From JBDTOX01 sp039933015 (GTDB taxonomy: Bacteria > Pseudomonadota > Gammaproteobacteria > Burkholderiales > Methylophilaceae), in assembly GCA_039933015.1 (NCBI GenBank), contig JBDTOX010000087.1, positions 32,451 through 96,450 on the forward strand: 64,000 nucleotides of DNA, read 5' to 3'. Shown here in pieces: positions 27,013 to 35,952 of the stretch; positions within the stretch are counted from its first letter, which is position 1; every line of letters starts with the position of its first letter. The notes beneath the pieces were generated by a model that searched no databases, was not told the DNA's origin, and worked only from the letters and a program-made list of their open reading frames with translations. The translations under genes were made by a program, and so were the position numbers.

Positions 27013-28176
27013 TTAAGCAGAAGTGAGAGCAGTTCCCCCTCTAGTCTCATGCTTTACCTGATACATCGCCTGATCGGCGCGGCGAATTACATCAATAGCG
27101 GTTACATTTTTGTAGGGAAATATGCAAATACCAATACTGGCAGAAAGATCAGTGATTGGCGGAAGGTTGCGGATGAGTAGTGGCACACCAAGCTGCTGTT
27201 GCAGTTTGCTGGCAAGTACTTCCGCCGCTTCTTGCGTCTGTATATCACGCGCAAGCACAAAAAACTCATCGCCTCCCAGCCGCGATAAAGTATCAGCCTC
27301 GCGCATTACCCGCCTAAAGCGATTGGACACTTCCTGCAATACCAGATCACCAGCGGCATGCCCATAAGTATCATTGATGGGTTTGAATCGATCGAGATCC
27401 AGGAAAAACCCTGCGCAAATCTGGTTATTGCGGGTGGAATAATTGATTGCCTGCTCAATACGGTCCATCAGCAACTCGCGGTTTGGCAAGCCGGTAAGCC
27501 TGTCATGCAAAGCCCGCTCATGCTGTAAACGCCGTTCCCTGTCCAGTTCCTGTTCCCGCAAAAATAATGAACGGTTTTGTGTCTCCGTCATATAACTGGA
27601 AAAAGCACAAAGCAAATTAGCTGAAACAATGAAAAAATTGGCACTCATCACCGACAAGGCAGGTAATGGCCTTATCCATAGGAACATTAAATTAAAGAAC
27701 GCCAGCAGTAATATACCCACCCAGGTTGCATTGATAAAGCGCAGTCCGGAAAAACAATGGCTCCAGAAAGTAATAAGAATTAAGCCTGCGAAGTAGTAGT
27801 TTACCGCTACGGCGGGCAGCAACCACATTTTGGCTAACAGCCCCAAGCCAGCAAAAAAACCTGCCAGCATCAGCACAAGCTGGTTTGAATATGCAAATCT
27901 TTTATAAAAGGTCAGTGCAAATACAGCAAAGGCAAGCATGATAACCATGGTACGTATATACCAAACTTTGATTACCGCTTCAGGGGGAACAAATAAACTA
28001 TCCAGAAAACCGTAAAGGCCATAGATGATAGCACCCACCAGCAATGCGATTCTGGCCTGACGGCGCAAACCTGGTAGTCTGTGATGACGATATAAAAACT
28101 CTAGGCGCTCATTCTTAAACCTAAGCGTCCATTTATCTAAAGAAGCTGACTGCAGTAGTCGTTGGCTGATAGGCAT
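27013..28176 (-). CDS. Membrane diguanylate cyclase (GGDEF)
   Basis: The 387-residue protein has about six membrane segments in residues 42-195, then a helical linker and a GGDEF domain (about 215-380). The active site GGDEF is at residues 301-305, and LTGLPNR at 227-233 marks the domain start. An RxxD inhibitory site (Arg292-Asp295) is five residues before it, so an active, product-inhibited cyclase making c-di-GMP is predicted. The membrane part resembles no sensor domain I can name. It sits between pheA and hisC and breaks the aromatic operon; it has its own terminator and probably its own promoter. Confidence 0.92.
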   Translation of the reverse strand: MPISQRLLQSASLDKWTLRFKNERLEFLYRHHRLPGLRRQARIALLVGAIIYGLYGFLDSLFVPPEAVIKVWYIRTMVIMLAFAVFALTFYKRFAYSNQLVLMLAGFFAGLGLLAKMWLLPAVAVNYYFAGLILITFWSHCFSGLRFINATWVGILLLAFFNLMFLWIRPLPALSVMSANFFIVSANLLCAFSSYMTETQNRSLFLREQELDRERRLQHERALHDRLTGLPNRELLMDRIEQAINYSTRNNQICAGFFLDLDRFKPINDTYGHAAGDLVLQEVSNRFRRVMREADTLSRLGGDEFFVLARDIQTQEAAEVLASKLQQQLGVPLLIRNLPPITDLSASIGICIFPYKNVTAIDVIRRADQAMYQVKHETRGGTALTSA

Positions 28177-28238
28177 GAAATAACTGTTACATCACTTAAC
28201 TTTCATCCAGTTAAAAGATTTATTGTGAGGCAGCCAAA

Positions 28239-29306
28239 TCATATCACCGCAATCGGATAAGACCCAAGCACCTTGATTAGGGATGCGCGTTGTTGTAATT
28301 CAGCCAAGGCGCTAGCCACAGCAGCCTCTTGATGGTGACCTTCAACATCAACAAAAAATACGTATTCCCACATGCCTATTTTTGATGGGCGAGATTCCAG
28401 CTTGGTCATACTTACCTGATGCCTGGCCAATGGTGTCAATAGTTCAACTATTGCGCCGGGTACGTTTTTAGCGGCCATGACCAGCGAAGTCTTGTCTCGT
28501 CCGGATGGTGCCACGTCGTGTGTTGCCAGCACCAGAAAGCGCGTGGTGTTTTTGGGATCGTCTTCAATATTCTCTGCAAGGGAATTCAGGCCAAATAAGT
28601 CTGCAGCACGTCGACTGGCTACCGCTGCAGCCCCCTCCTCCTCAGCCGCCAGCCTGGCCGCTTCAGCATTGCTGACCACAGCCTGAAGCTCGACACCTGG
28701 CAGATTCTGGTTCAGCCATTCGTGACATTGTGCAAGTGATTGCGCATGAGAATACAACTTGCGAATCTGGTTTATTTCGTTCGTTTTACTTAACAGGTTA
28801 TGGTGAACAGCCAGCTCGATTTCACCACAGATGCTAAGGCTGGTGTCCATTAGTAAATCCAGGGTACGGCCAATGGCTCCTTCAGTGGAATTTTCCACCG
28901 GCACTACACCATAATCGGCTTTACCCGATGCCACCGTGTGAAACACTTCATCTATGGAGCTGCATTGCACAGGAGCAGAAAGACCACCAAACTGCTTATT
29001 TGCGGCTTCTTCGCTAAAAGTACCAAGCGGGCCGAGGAAAGCCACGGACAGTTCCTTTTCCAATGCACGACAATTTGACATCACACTGCGGAAAATAGCC
29101 GTGACAGCTTCGCCTGAAAGCGGGCCAGCATTGAGTTCCAGCAACCTGCGCAGCACTTGCGCTTCACGCTCCGGCCGGTAAATCGGGCCGCCATTTTTAA
29201 GATTGCCGATTTCACGCGCCAAGTGGGCGCGTTCATTGACGAACTGGAGTAACTGCTCGTCAATGGCATCAATTTTGTCACGGCATTGTTTAAGTTGCTG
29301 GCTCAT
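28239..29306 (-). CDS. pheA: Bifunctional chorismate mutase/prephenate dehydratase
   Basis: The ATG at 29306 gives 355 residues; an upstream TTG (29327) would add seven. Domains in order are an AroQ-type chorismate mutase (about residues 1-85), prephenate dehydratase (about 90-270, with FLGPLGTFSEEAA and PVENSTEGAIGRTLDLL) and a C-terminal ACT domain (about 280-355, with the ESRPS motif that binds phenylalanine). It makes phenylpyruvate from chorismate and is expected to be feedback-inhibited by phenylalanine. It follows serC by 36 bases in the standard gyrA-serC-pheA order. Confidence 0.96.
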   Translation of the reverse strand: MSQQLKQCRDKIDAIDEQLLQFVNERAHLAREIGNLKNGGPIYRPEREAQVLRRLLELNAGPLSGEAVTAIFRSVMSNCRALEKELSVAFLGPLGTFSEEAANKQFGGLSAPVQCSSIDEVFHTVASGKADYGVVPVENSTEGAIGRTLDLLMDTSLSICGEIELAVHHNLLSKTNEINQIRKLYSHAQSLAQCHEWLNQNLPGVELQAVVSNAEAARLAAEEEGAAAVASRRAADLFGLNSLAENIEDDPKNTTRFLVLATHDVAPSGRDKTSLVMAAKNVPGAIVELLTPLARHQVSMTKLESRPSKIGMWEYVFFVDVEGHHQEAAVASALAELQQRASLIKVLGSYPIAVI

Positions 29307-29342
29307 GACTTCTTGTACATTCCGCAAGGAAAAAAGATATGC

Positions 29343-30425
29343 TTATCCATGACTTTTTTCGAAGTCTTTCATGAAATCAATTAGCGCATTTACGCCTTCT
29401 ACCGGCATTGCGTTATAAATCGAAGCGCGCATGCCACCTACTAGCTTGTGTCCCTTTAATTGCAGCAGGCCATGATGTTTGGCCTGATCAAGGAACACCG
29501 TATCAAGCGACGCATCCTTGATGCGGAACGGCACATTCATACGCGAACGATTTTCCCGCGCAACTGGAGAATAGTAAAAATCGGCGCTATCCAGATATTC
29601 ATAGAGCAAGCCTGCCTTGAGAATATTGGTTTTTTCCATCGCAGCCAGGCCGCCCTTGGCTTTCAACCACTTGAATACAAGGCCAGCTATGTACATGGCG
29701 TAGGTCGGTGGCGTGTTATACATGGAATCATTATCGGCATGCGTCTTGTAGTCAAACATGGTAGGCGTGCCGGCAATGGTCTGGCCTATGAAGTCTTCAC
29801 GCACGATCACTATCGTCAGTCCGGCCGGCCCGATATTCTTTTGCGCGCCGGCATAGATGATGCCGAATTTACTGACATCCATAGGACGAGAAAGAATATG
29901 TGAAGACATATCCACGACCAGGGGCACTGCGCCCGTCTCTGGCGTCCAGAAAAGCTCCACGCCACCTATGGTCTCGTTCGAGGTGTAATGCACATAGGCT
30001 GCGTCTTTATTCAGCCGCCACTGATCTTGTGCAGGCGCATAAGTGAAATTGCGATCTGCGGATGAAGCCGCAATATCAACCTGGCAATATCTGGCGGCCT
30101 CTACAATCGCTTTCTGGGACCAAATGCCGGTATTGAGATAGTCAGCGCTTTTTTTGTCGCGCAACAAGTTCATCGGCACCATGGAGAACTGGCTATGTGC
30201 TCCACCCTGTAGAAATAGCACCTTATAGCTGGCAGGAATCGCCATGAGCTCACGCAAATCAGCTTCCATCTCCGCAGCAATGCCCAGGAACTCCTTGCCG
30301 CGATGGCTCATTTCCATGATGGACATACCGGAGCCATGCCAGTTCATCATCTCATCGCGCGCTTGTGCCAACACCTCTTTAGGCAGCACAGCGGGGCCGG
30401 CAGAGAAATTATAGATTTGTGCCAC
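29343..30425 (-). CDS. serC: Phosphoserine aminotransferase
   Basis: The 360-residue product starts with IYNFSAGPAVLP, the serC signature, and has the PLP-lysine region FGIIYAGAQKNIGPAG near residue 190. It makes phosphoserine from phosphohydroxypyruvate and serves PLP synthesis in the same way. In a serine-dependent or C1 metabolism it supplies serine and glycine. It lies 32 bases after gyrA and 36 bases before pheA, all in one direction. Confidence 0.97.
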   Translation of the reverse strand: MAQIYNFSAGPAVLPKEVLAQARDEMMNWHGSGMSIMEMSHRGKEFLGIAAEMEADLRELMAIPASYKVLFLQGGAHSQFSMVPMNLLRDKKSADYLNTGIWSQKAIVEAARYCQVDIAASSADRNFTYAPAQDQWRLNKDAAYVHYTSNETIGGVELFWTPETGAVPLVVDMSSHILSRPMDVSKFGIIYAGAQKNIGPAGLTIVIVREDFIGQTIAGTPTMFDYKTHADNDSMYNTPPTYAMYIAGLVFKWLKAKGGLAAMEKTNILKAGLLYEYLDSADFYYSPVARENRSRMNVPFRIKDASLDTVFLDQAKHHGLLQLKGHKLVGGMRASIYNAMPVEGVNALIDFMKDFEKSHG

Positions 30426-30457
30426 GGCTATCCTAATCTAGCAAATCAGGTCAAAAA

Positions 30458-33004
30458 TTATTCTTCAACGTCGTCTGTTTCAACGACTTTTTCCAAGCCT
30501 GAAAGTTTTTCGCCTTCGCCCAGATTGATCAATGTCACGCCTTGTGTGGCACGGCCGAGTTCACGGATTTCCTTGACGCGGGTACGAATCAAGACGCCAC
30601 CCGTGGTAATCAGCATGATCTCGTCGTCATCATTTACCAGTCTGGCGGCAACTACGGTGCCATTGCGCTCACTGGTAGCTATCGCTTTAACACCTTGCGT
30701 GCCACGACCAGAATGACGGAAATCAGAGAGCACTGTACGTTTGCCATAGCCATTTTCAGTAGCTACTAGCACGGTTTGTTTGTCATCTGCGGCAATTAAC
30801 AGGGAAATGACTTGCTGCTTGGCCTGCAGTTTCATGCCGCGCACACCGCGGGTGTTGCGACCCATGGCACGCACATCTTCTTCATCGAACCAGACGGCTT
30901 TCCCGCCGTTGGAAACCAGCACTATGTCGCTCTCGCCATTGGTGATTTCCGCACCAATCAGGATATCGCCTTCATCCAGGTTAATCGCGATGATGCCGGA
31001 TTTACGCGGGTTGGAGAATTCAACCAGTGCGGTTTTCTTTACTGTGCCTTGTGCCGTCGCCATGAAAATGAAGTGATTTTCATCGAAGGTCTTCACCGGC
31101 AAAATGGCGTTTATTTTTTCGCCTTCCTCAAGTGGGAACAGGTTAACAATCGGCTTGCCGCGGCTGATGCGACTGCCTTGCGGCACTTCGTAGACTTTCA
31201 GCCAATACACACGACCGCGGTTGGAGAAGCACAAGATGTAGTCATGGGTATTCGCCACAAACATCTTGTCGATAAAGTCATCTTCCTTGGTCGCTGTCGC
31301 CTGCTTGCCGCGGCCGCCACGTTTCTGTGCACGGTATTCTTCCAGCGGCTGCGATTTCACATAACCGGTATGCGACAAGGTAACTACAACATCTTGCGGG
31401 GTAATCAGGTCTTCCAGCGACAGATCCTGTGCGTTGTGCACGATCTCACTGCGACGCTTGTCACCAAATTGCTGGCGAATTGCAGAAAGTTCTTCAACTA
31501 TCATCTGCGTAACACGTTCGGGAGTGGCCAGAATGTCGAGCAAGTCAGCGATCACATCCATCACCTCCTTATACTCATTGACGATCTTGTCCTGCTCAAG
31601 GCCAGTCAGGCGTTGCAAGCGCATTTGCAGGATTTCCTGTGCTTGAACGTCAGAGAGTCTGTATCCCTGCGGGCTCAAACCAAAATCTACCGACAAGCCT
31701 TCAGGGCGGGAAGCATCCGAGGCCGCCCGCTTGAGCATTTCTTCCACTACCGTTGAATTCCAGGTGCGCGCCATCAGTTCACGTTTGGCTTCAGGCGGCG
31801 TGGGTGCAGCCTTGATGATGGCAATCATTGCGTCCACGTTAGCCAGGGCTACTGCCAGACCTTCCAGCACATGGCCGCGTTCGCGTGCTTTACGCAGCTC
31901 AAACACGGTACGGCGCGTAATGACTTCACGGCGATGGCGCAGGAAGGCTTCCAGCATTTGCTTCAGGTTGAGCAAGCGCGGCTGACCATCCAGCAAGGCC
32001 ACCATGTTCATGCCGAAGGTATCTTGCAGTTGGGTTTGCTTGTATAGATTATTGAGCACGACCTCGGGGACTTCGCCGCGCTTAAGCTCAATGAAGACGC
32101 GCATACCAGATTTGTCTGATTCATCGCGCAGGTCGGATATACCCTCAATCTTTTTATCGTTCACCAGTTCAGCGATTTTTTCGACGAAGGTCTTTTTGTT
32201 CACCTGGTACGGCAGTTCATCGACAATCAACGCTTGCCGACCGCCACGCTCCAGATCCTCAACGTGCGTGCGACCGCGCATTACGACACGGCCACGGCCT
32301 GTACGATAGCCTTCCTTAACACCTATTGTGCCGTAAATAATGCCCGCAGTAGGGAAATCTGGTGCAGGGATAATCTCGATCAGTTCGTCGATCGTAGTTT
32401 CAGGGTTTTTCAGCAGGGTTAAACAGGCATCAACCACTTCGTTCAGATTGTGTGGAGGAATGTTGGTGGCCATACCAACAGCTATACCGGAACTGCCGTT
32501 GATCAACAGATTGGGAATACGCGCCGGCATAATCAGGGGCTCATGCTCGGAGCCGTCGTAGTTTGGCCCAAAATCGACCGTTTGCTTGTCGATATCGGCT
32601 AATAATTCATGTGCAATTCTCGACATGCGGATTTCGGTATAACGCATGGCGGCTGCATTATCGCCGTCTACCGAACCGAAGTTACCCTGGCCGTCTACCA
32701 ACATGTATCGCAATGAAAAATCCTGCGCCATACGCACGATGGTGTCATACACTGCGGTATCACCATGCGGGTGGTACTTACCGATGACATCACCAACGAT
32801 ACGCGCTGATTTCTTGTAAGGACGATTCCAGTCATTACTGAGCTCGTGCATGGCAAACAGCACGCGTCTATGTACAGGTTTTAAGCCATCACGGACATCT
32901 GGTAGTGCGCGTCCTACAATCACGCTCATGGCGTAATCGAGGTAAGAACGGCGCATCTCATCCTCTAGGCTGATAGGGAGGGTTTCTTTTGCGAACTGAT
33001 CCAT
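30458..33004 (-). CDS. gyrA: DNA gyrase subunit A
   Basis: The 848-residue product has the catalytic Tyr122 (in AAAMRYTE), the QRGGRGKQ-type GyrA box near residue 540 and six C-terminal beta-pinwheel repeats. The quinolone-determining segment reads [10 protein letters not shown], with Thr83 where E. coli has Ser; Thr is normal in several wild-type genera, so resistance cannot be claimed. It is the first gene of the gyrA-serC-pheA run. The acidic end DVEE is also typical. Confidence 0.98.
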   Translation of the reverse strand: MDQFAKETLPISLEDEMRRSYLDYAMSVIVGRALPDVRDGLKPVHRRVLFAMHELSNDWNRPYKKSARIVGDVIGKYHPHGDTAVYDTIVRMAQDFSLRYMLVDGQGNFGSVDGDNAAAMRYTEIRMSRIAHELLADIDKQTVDFGPNYDGSEHEPLIMPARIPNLLINGSSGIAVGMATNIPPHNLNEVVDACLTLLKNPETTIDELIEIIPAPDFPTAGIIYGTIGVKEGYRTGRGRVVMRGRTHVEDLERGGRQALIVDELPYQVNKKTFVEKIAELVNDKKIEGISDLRDESDKSGMRVFIELKRGEVPEVVLNNLYKQTQLQDTFGMNMVALLDGQPRLLNLKQMLEAFLRHRREVITRRTVFELRKARERGHVLEGLAVALANVDAMIAIIKAAPTPPEAKRELMARTWNSTVVEEMLKRAASDASRPEGLSVDFGLSPQGYRLSDVQAQEILQMRLQRLTGLEQDKIVNEYKEVMDVIADLLDILATPERVTQMIVEELSAIRQQFGDKRRSEIVHNAQDLSLEDLITPQDVVVTLSHTGYVKSQPLEEYRAQKRGGRGKQATATKEDDFIDKMFVANTHDYILCFSNRGRVYWLKVYEVPQGSRISRGKPIVNLFPLEEGEKINAILPVKTFDENHFIFMATAQGTVKKTALVEFSNPRKSGIIAINLDEGDILIGAEITNGESDIVLVSNGGKAVWFDEEDVRAMGRNTRGVRGMKLQAKQQVISLLIAADDKQTVLVATENGYGKRTVLSDFRHSGRGTQGVKAIATSERNGTVVAARLVNDDDEIMLITTGGVLIRTRVKEIRELGRATQGVTLINLGEGEKLSGLEKVVETDDVEE

Positions 33005-33230
33005 ATGGGCTATCGGCTATAGTGGCTTAAAGACAAGGATTTTAACATGATAAGGAGGGCAAATCATGCCCGCCATTATGCTATCTCTGTAAGGGGGAGC
33101 ATGCTAATAAATTTCCAGAAGGCCATAGCCATAATAAATCGTCCCCATTGCAAAATTTAATTAGAAATTTAGTTTAGGTTAATTTAGGCTATCGTATTAG
33201 CTGCTTCACCGTTCACTAAGGAGATTTAAC

Positions 33231-33833
33231 ATGGCTGTACTTGTAGGCAAATCCGCTCCCGATTTCACCGCTGCTGCGGTGCTGGGGAATAATACGATCA
33301 AGGAAGATTTCAATCTTTCTTCTCATATCAAGGGCAAAGCAGCGGTTATTTTCTTCTACCCGCTGGATTTCACTTTTGTTTGTCCTTCTGAATTGATTGC
33401 TTTTGATCACCGTCTGGAAGAATTCAAGAAACGCGGCATTGAAGTGATTGGCGTGTCCATTGACTCTCATTTCACACATCTGGCATGGAAAAATACTCCA
33501 GTCAACAAGGGCGGCATTGGTCAGGTTGGCTACCCTCTGGTTGCTGATATCAAACACGAAATCTGCAAAGCTTACGATGTTGAAGCTGAAGGCGGTGTCG
33601 CATTCCGTGGCTCTTTCCTGATCGACAAGACGGGTGTTGTACGTCATCAGATCGTGAATGATCTGCCATTGGGCCGCGATATTGATGAAATGCTGCGCAT
33701 GGTAGACGCACTGCAATTTTTCGAAGAGTATGGCGAAGTGTGCCCGGCTGGCTGGAAGAAGGGCAAGGCCGGTATGAATGCCTCAACAGAAGGTGTTGCC
33801 AAATACTTAGCTGAAAACGCTGACCAATTGTAA
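33231..33833 (+). CDS. ahpC: Typical 2-Cys peroxiredoxin (AhpC/Tsa type)
   Basis: The 200-residue product has the peroxidatic motif DFTFVCPSE near residues 45-53 and the resolving motif GEVCPAGW near 164-171, plus the C-terminal YF-like tail region that members often have in place of a sensitive helix. It reduces peroxides with thioredoxin. Translation starts after GGAGATTTAAC, a good ribosome site. It is the only plus-strand gene between 20 and 57 kb and has its own terminator. The AT-rich 226 bases before it hold two TTTAGG-like repeats near 33165-33190 and no clear OxyR box. Confidence 0.95.
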   Translation: MAVLVGKSAPDFTAAAVLGNNTIKEDFNLSSHIKGKAAVIFFYPLDFTFVCPSELIAFDHRLEEFKKRGIEVIGVSIDSHFTHLAWKNTPVNKGGIGQVGYPLVADIKHEICKAYDVEAEGGVAFRGSFLIDKTGVVRHQIVNDLPLGRDIDEMLRMVDALQFFEEYGEVCPAGWKKGKAGMNASTEGVAKYLAENADQL

Positions 33834-33851
33834 TTAACATCCAGCAGTAAT

Positions 33852-33877
33852 AAAAACGGGGCATCAGCCCCGTTTTT
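33852..33877. terminator. Terminator after the peroxiredoxin gene
   Basis: The stem aaaaacggggc/gccccgttttt with a 4-base loop (atca) has five or more T on the plus strand and is nearly symmetrical, so it can also stop minus-strand transcription from the DUF3185 gene. Confidence 0.85.
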
Positions 33878-33904
33878 ATTTGCACAACTTATTATCACTA
33901 AAAA

Positions 33905-34126
33905 TTACTTTCCGCGACCGCCTACAGCTATTACCAACACGCCAGCAACGATTGCAATTATCCCCAGCACATTTGGAATCGGAATATTTTTCTCGGTTTC
34001 AGCCGTTGCCTTTAACGAGCCGATCTGGACTACAGTTTCCTCGCTTGTATAGCTGAAGTTTTTATACACCAGTGCGGCTGCGCCCAGAACTATTAGCAAA
34101 ACTCCGATAATTAATGATGATTTCAT
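33905..34126 (-). CDS. DUF3185 small membrane protein
   Basis: The 73-residue protein has two membrane segments (about residues 4-22 and 50-68) around a short soluble loop. This matches the DUF3185 arrangement. Function is unknown. It is 16 bases after the coiled-coil gene and on the same strand, so the two probably share a transcript. The positive end GGRGK would face the cytoplasm. Confidence 0.75.
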   Translation of the reverse strand: MKSSLIIGVLLIVLGAAALVYKNFSYTSEETVVQIGSLKATAETEKNIPIPNVLGIIAIVAGVLVIAVGGRGK

Positions 34127-34142
34127 GAATCCCCCAATGGAC

Positions 34143-34448
34143 TTAATTATTTATTTGCCCGTTAAATTTTTTACGTGCCTCGGCAACTGCTTTCTTAATA
34201 CTGTCCCAAGCCTCATCACTGCCCTTCCTCAGCTCCTGCCAGGCTTCACCGGTAGATTTCTGAAGTTCGATCAACTTGACTTTAGCTTCGTCACGCTTGA
34301 CTTTTAATAATGCCAGTTGGCTTTCATACTTAAGACGCAACCGCTCATCAACCTCACGCACGCGGACTTCGAGTACATCAATATCTTCGCTCCATTCGTC
34401 GAGCTGGGTTTTTAGTTTGTCGACATAAGCATCTTTTAGGTCCTTCAT
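34143..34448 (-). CDS. Small coiled-coil protein
   Basis: The 101-residue protein is rich in Lys, Glu and Leu with long heptad patterns (about residues 10-100), and has no cysteine or membrane segment. It resembles the sll1863-type stress-linked coiled-coil proteins of bacteria by general character, not by a defined motif. A ribosome site (AAAGGAATGAA) precedes the ATG. Its neighbour is the DUF3185 membrane protein, which suggests a two-gene envelope or stress module. No function is proposed. Confidence 0.7.
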   Translation of the reverse strand: MKDLKDAYVDKLKTQLDEWSEDIDVLEVRVREVDERLRLKYESQLALLKVKRDEAKVKLIELQKSTGEAWQELRKGSDEAWDSIKKAVAEARKKFNGQINN

Positions 34449-34587
34449 TTTTCATTCCTTTCAGACACGAGAGAGAGGATAACTTCGTCATATACCCAGC
34501 CACGCACATCTATGACAACCCATAAACCCAAAAGTGCTATTTAACAATCTCCTGATGCGCTTACTACATACCGGCACAGTAACAGCT

Positions 34588-35757
34588 TTAGCCTTGTAAT
34601 ATCGCCAAATCTGCCTTCAGGTCATCGATGTGCTCCAGACCTACTGCAATACGCACCAGTCCATCACCAATCCCTGAAGCCGCGCGCGCTTCTGCGCTAA
34701 CACGGCTGTGCGTAGTAGATGCCGGATGTGTAATAGTACTCTTTGCATCACCCAGATTGGCAGTGATGGATATCATTCTGGCAGCATCAATCAAGCGCCA
34801 TGCACCGTCCTTGCCGTCCTTAACATCAAACGAAACAATAGCTCCGCCGTTTTTCTGCTGCTTCATGGCAAGCGCATGCTGTGGATGCGATGCCAGACCC
34901 GGATAGTAAACGCGAGCCACACCATTTTTCTGCTCCAGCCATTGCGCGAGCTCCAGCGCATTACGCGCATGAGCATCCATGCGCACATGCAAGGTTTCAA
35001 GACCTTTGAGAAATACCCAGGCGTTGAAGGCGCTCATAGTCGGGCCTGCCGTGCGCAAAAAGCCATAAACTGGTTCCAGTACATCCTTTTTGCCCAATAC
35101 AGCGCCACCCAGACAACGCCCTTGACCATCAATATATTTGGTGGCTGAATGAACAATAATATCGGCACCTAGTGCCAAAGGCTTTTGCAGCACAGGTGTA
35201 CAAAGGCAATTATCCACTACCAGCAATGCGCCAGCTGCATGGGCTATATCTGCCAGTAGCGCTATATCACACACTTCAGTCAGCGGATTCGAAGGCGTCT
35301 CGACAAAAAACAGCTTGGTATTCGGTCGCACTGCTTTTTCCCATTCGTCAGGATCGGTCAGCGAGACAAACGTCGTCTGCAAACCCCAGCGTTGCAAGAT
35401 GTTGCTGAACAATTGTACCGAAGTGCCAAAAATACTGCGTGAGGCCACTACATGATCACCCGCCGAGCACAAACCCATGACGCAGGCCAGAATTGCGGAC
35501 ATGCCAGACGAAGTGGCCACGCAAAATTCCGCACCTTCCAGCGCAGCCAGCTTGTTCTGGAACATGGTAACTGTAGGGTTGGTAAAACGTGAATAAATAT
35601 TGCCAGGCTCCTGGCCGCTAAAACGCGCAGCGGCTTGTGCCGCACTCTCGTATACAAAACTTGAGGTAAGAAATATCGCTTCGGAATTTTCGCCAAACTG
35701 TGTATGTTCGCTGCCTGCGCGTACGCCCAATGTTTCTGGCTGCCATTGATGTTCCAT
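34588..35757 (-). CDS. metZ: O-succinylhomoserine sulfhydrylase
   Basis: The 389-residue product is a Cys/Met-metabolism PLP enzyme with the PLP-lysine motif HSATKYIDGQGR near residue 205 and the GVRAGSEHTQFGEN start. Sequence and the position after purF identify MetZ, which makes homocysteine from O-succinylhomoserine and sulfide directly. It thus uses the sulfide produced by the cys genes at 7-12 kb. The transcript begins within a structured leader with alternative hairpins (35794-35847), which suggests attenuation. Confidence 0.94.
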   Translation of the reverse strand: MEHQWQPETLGVRAGSEHTQFGENSEAIFLTSSFVYESAAQAAARFSGQEPGNIYSRFTNPTVTMFQNKLAALEGAEFCVATSSGMSAILACVMGLCSAGDHVVASRSIFGTSVQLFSNILQRWGLQTTFVSLTDPDEWEKAVRPNTKLFFVETPSNPLTEVCDIALLADIAHAAGALLVVDNCLCTPVLQKPLALGADIIVHSATKYIDGQGRCLGGAVLGKKDVLEPVYGFLRTAGPTMSAFNAWVFLKGLETLHVRMDAHARNALELAQWLEQKNGVARVYYPGLASHPQHALAMKQQKNGGAIVSFDVKDGKDGAWRLIDAARMISITANLGDAKSTITHPASTTHSRVSAEARAASGIGDGLVRIAVGLEHIDDLKADLAILQG

Positions 35758-35793
35758 AATGCTGCTGACCTTCCTGCCCAGGCCATGGGCAAT

Positions 35794-35847
35794 AAAAAAC
35801 CCGCTTCAGCTTTAAGCTAAAACGGGCTCTCTCGGGCTCGCTTTAGC
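35794..35847 (-). promoter_or_regulatory. Attenuator-like leader of metZ: overlapping antiterminator and terminator
   Basis: On the minus strand 35826-35800 forms a 12-pair terminator (two G-U pairs, three-base loop), followed by six T. Its 5' arm (35827-35816) also pairs with 35847-35836 to give a competing 12-pair stem (one mismatch). The two are mutually exclusive. A promoter predicted at 35855-35883 would start RNA at about 35848, exactly before the upstream arm. It could instead be a plain purF terminator. Confidence 0.55.
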
Positions 35848-35854
35848 AGTATTT

Positions 35855-35883
35855 ATAATGCGCCCGCAAGCTGAAACATTCAA
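35855..35883 (-). promoter_or_regulatory. Candidate metZ promoter
   Basis: On the minus strand TTGAAT (35883-35878) and CATTAT (35860-35855) are 17 bases apart. An overlapping TATAAA is also present. The predicted start falls at the edge of the leader structure. Confidence 0.4.
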
Positions 35884-35952
35884 ATCGGCGCAGAAAAATA
35901 TTAACCTAACTTGCCTAGTATGTCACCACCTAAAATCAACTAAACCAACCAG

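Noticed and set aside
35758..35952. SAM- or SAH-type riboswitch upstream of metZ
   Set aside because: The known SAM-I, SAM-II and SAH core motifs were looked for and are not visible; only the competing hairpins are.
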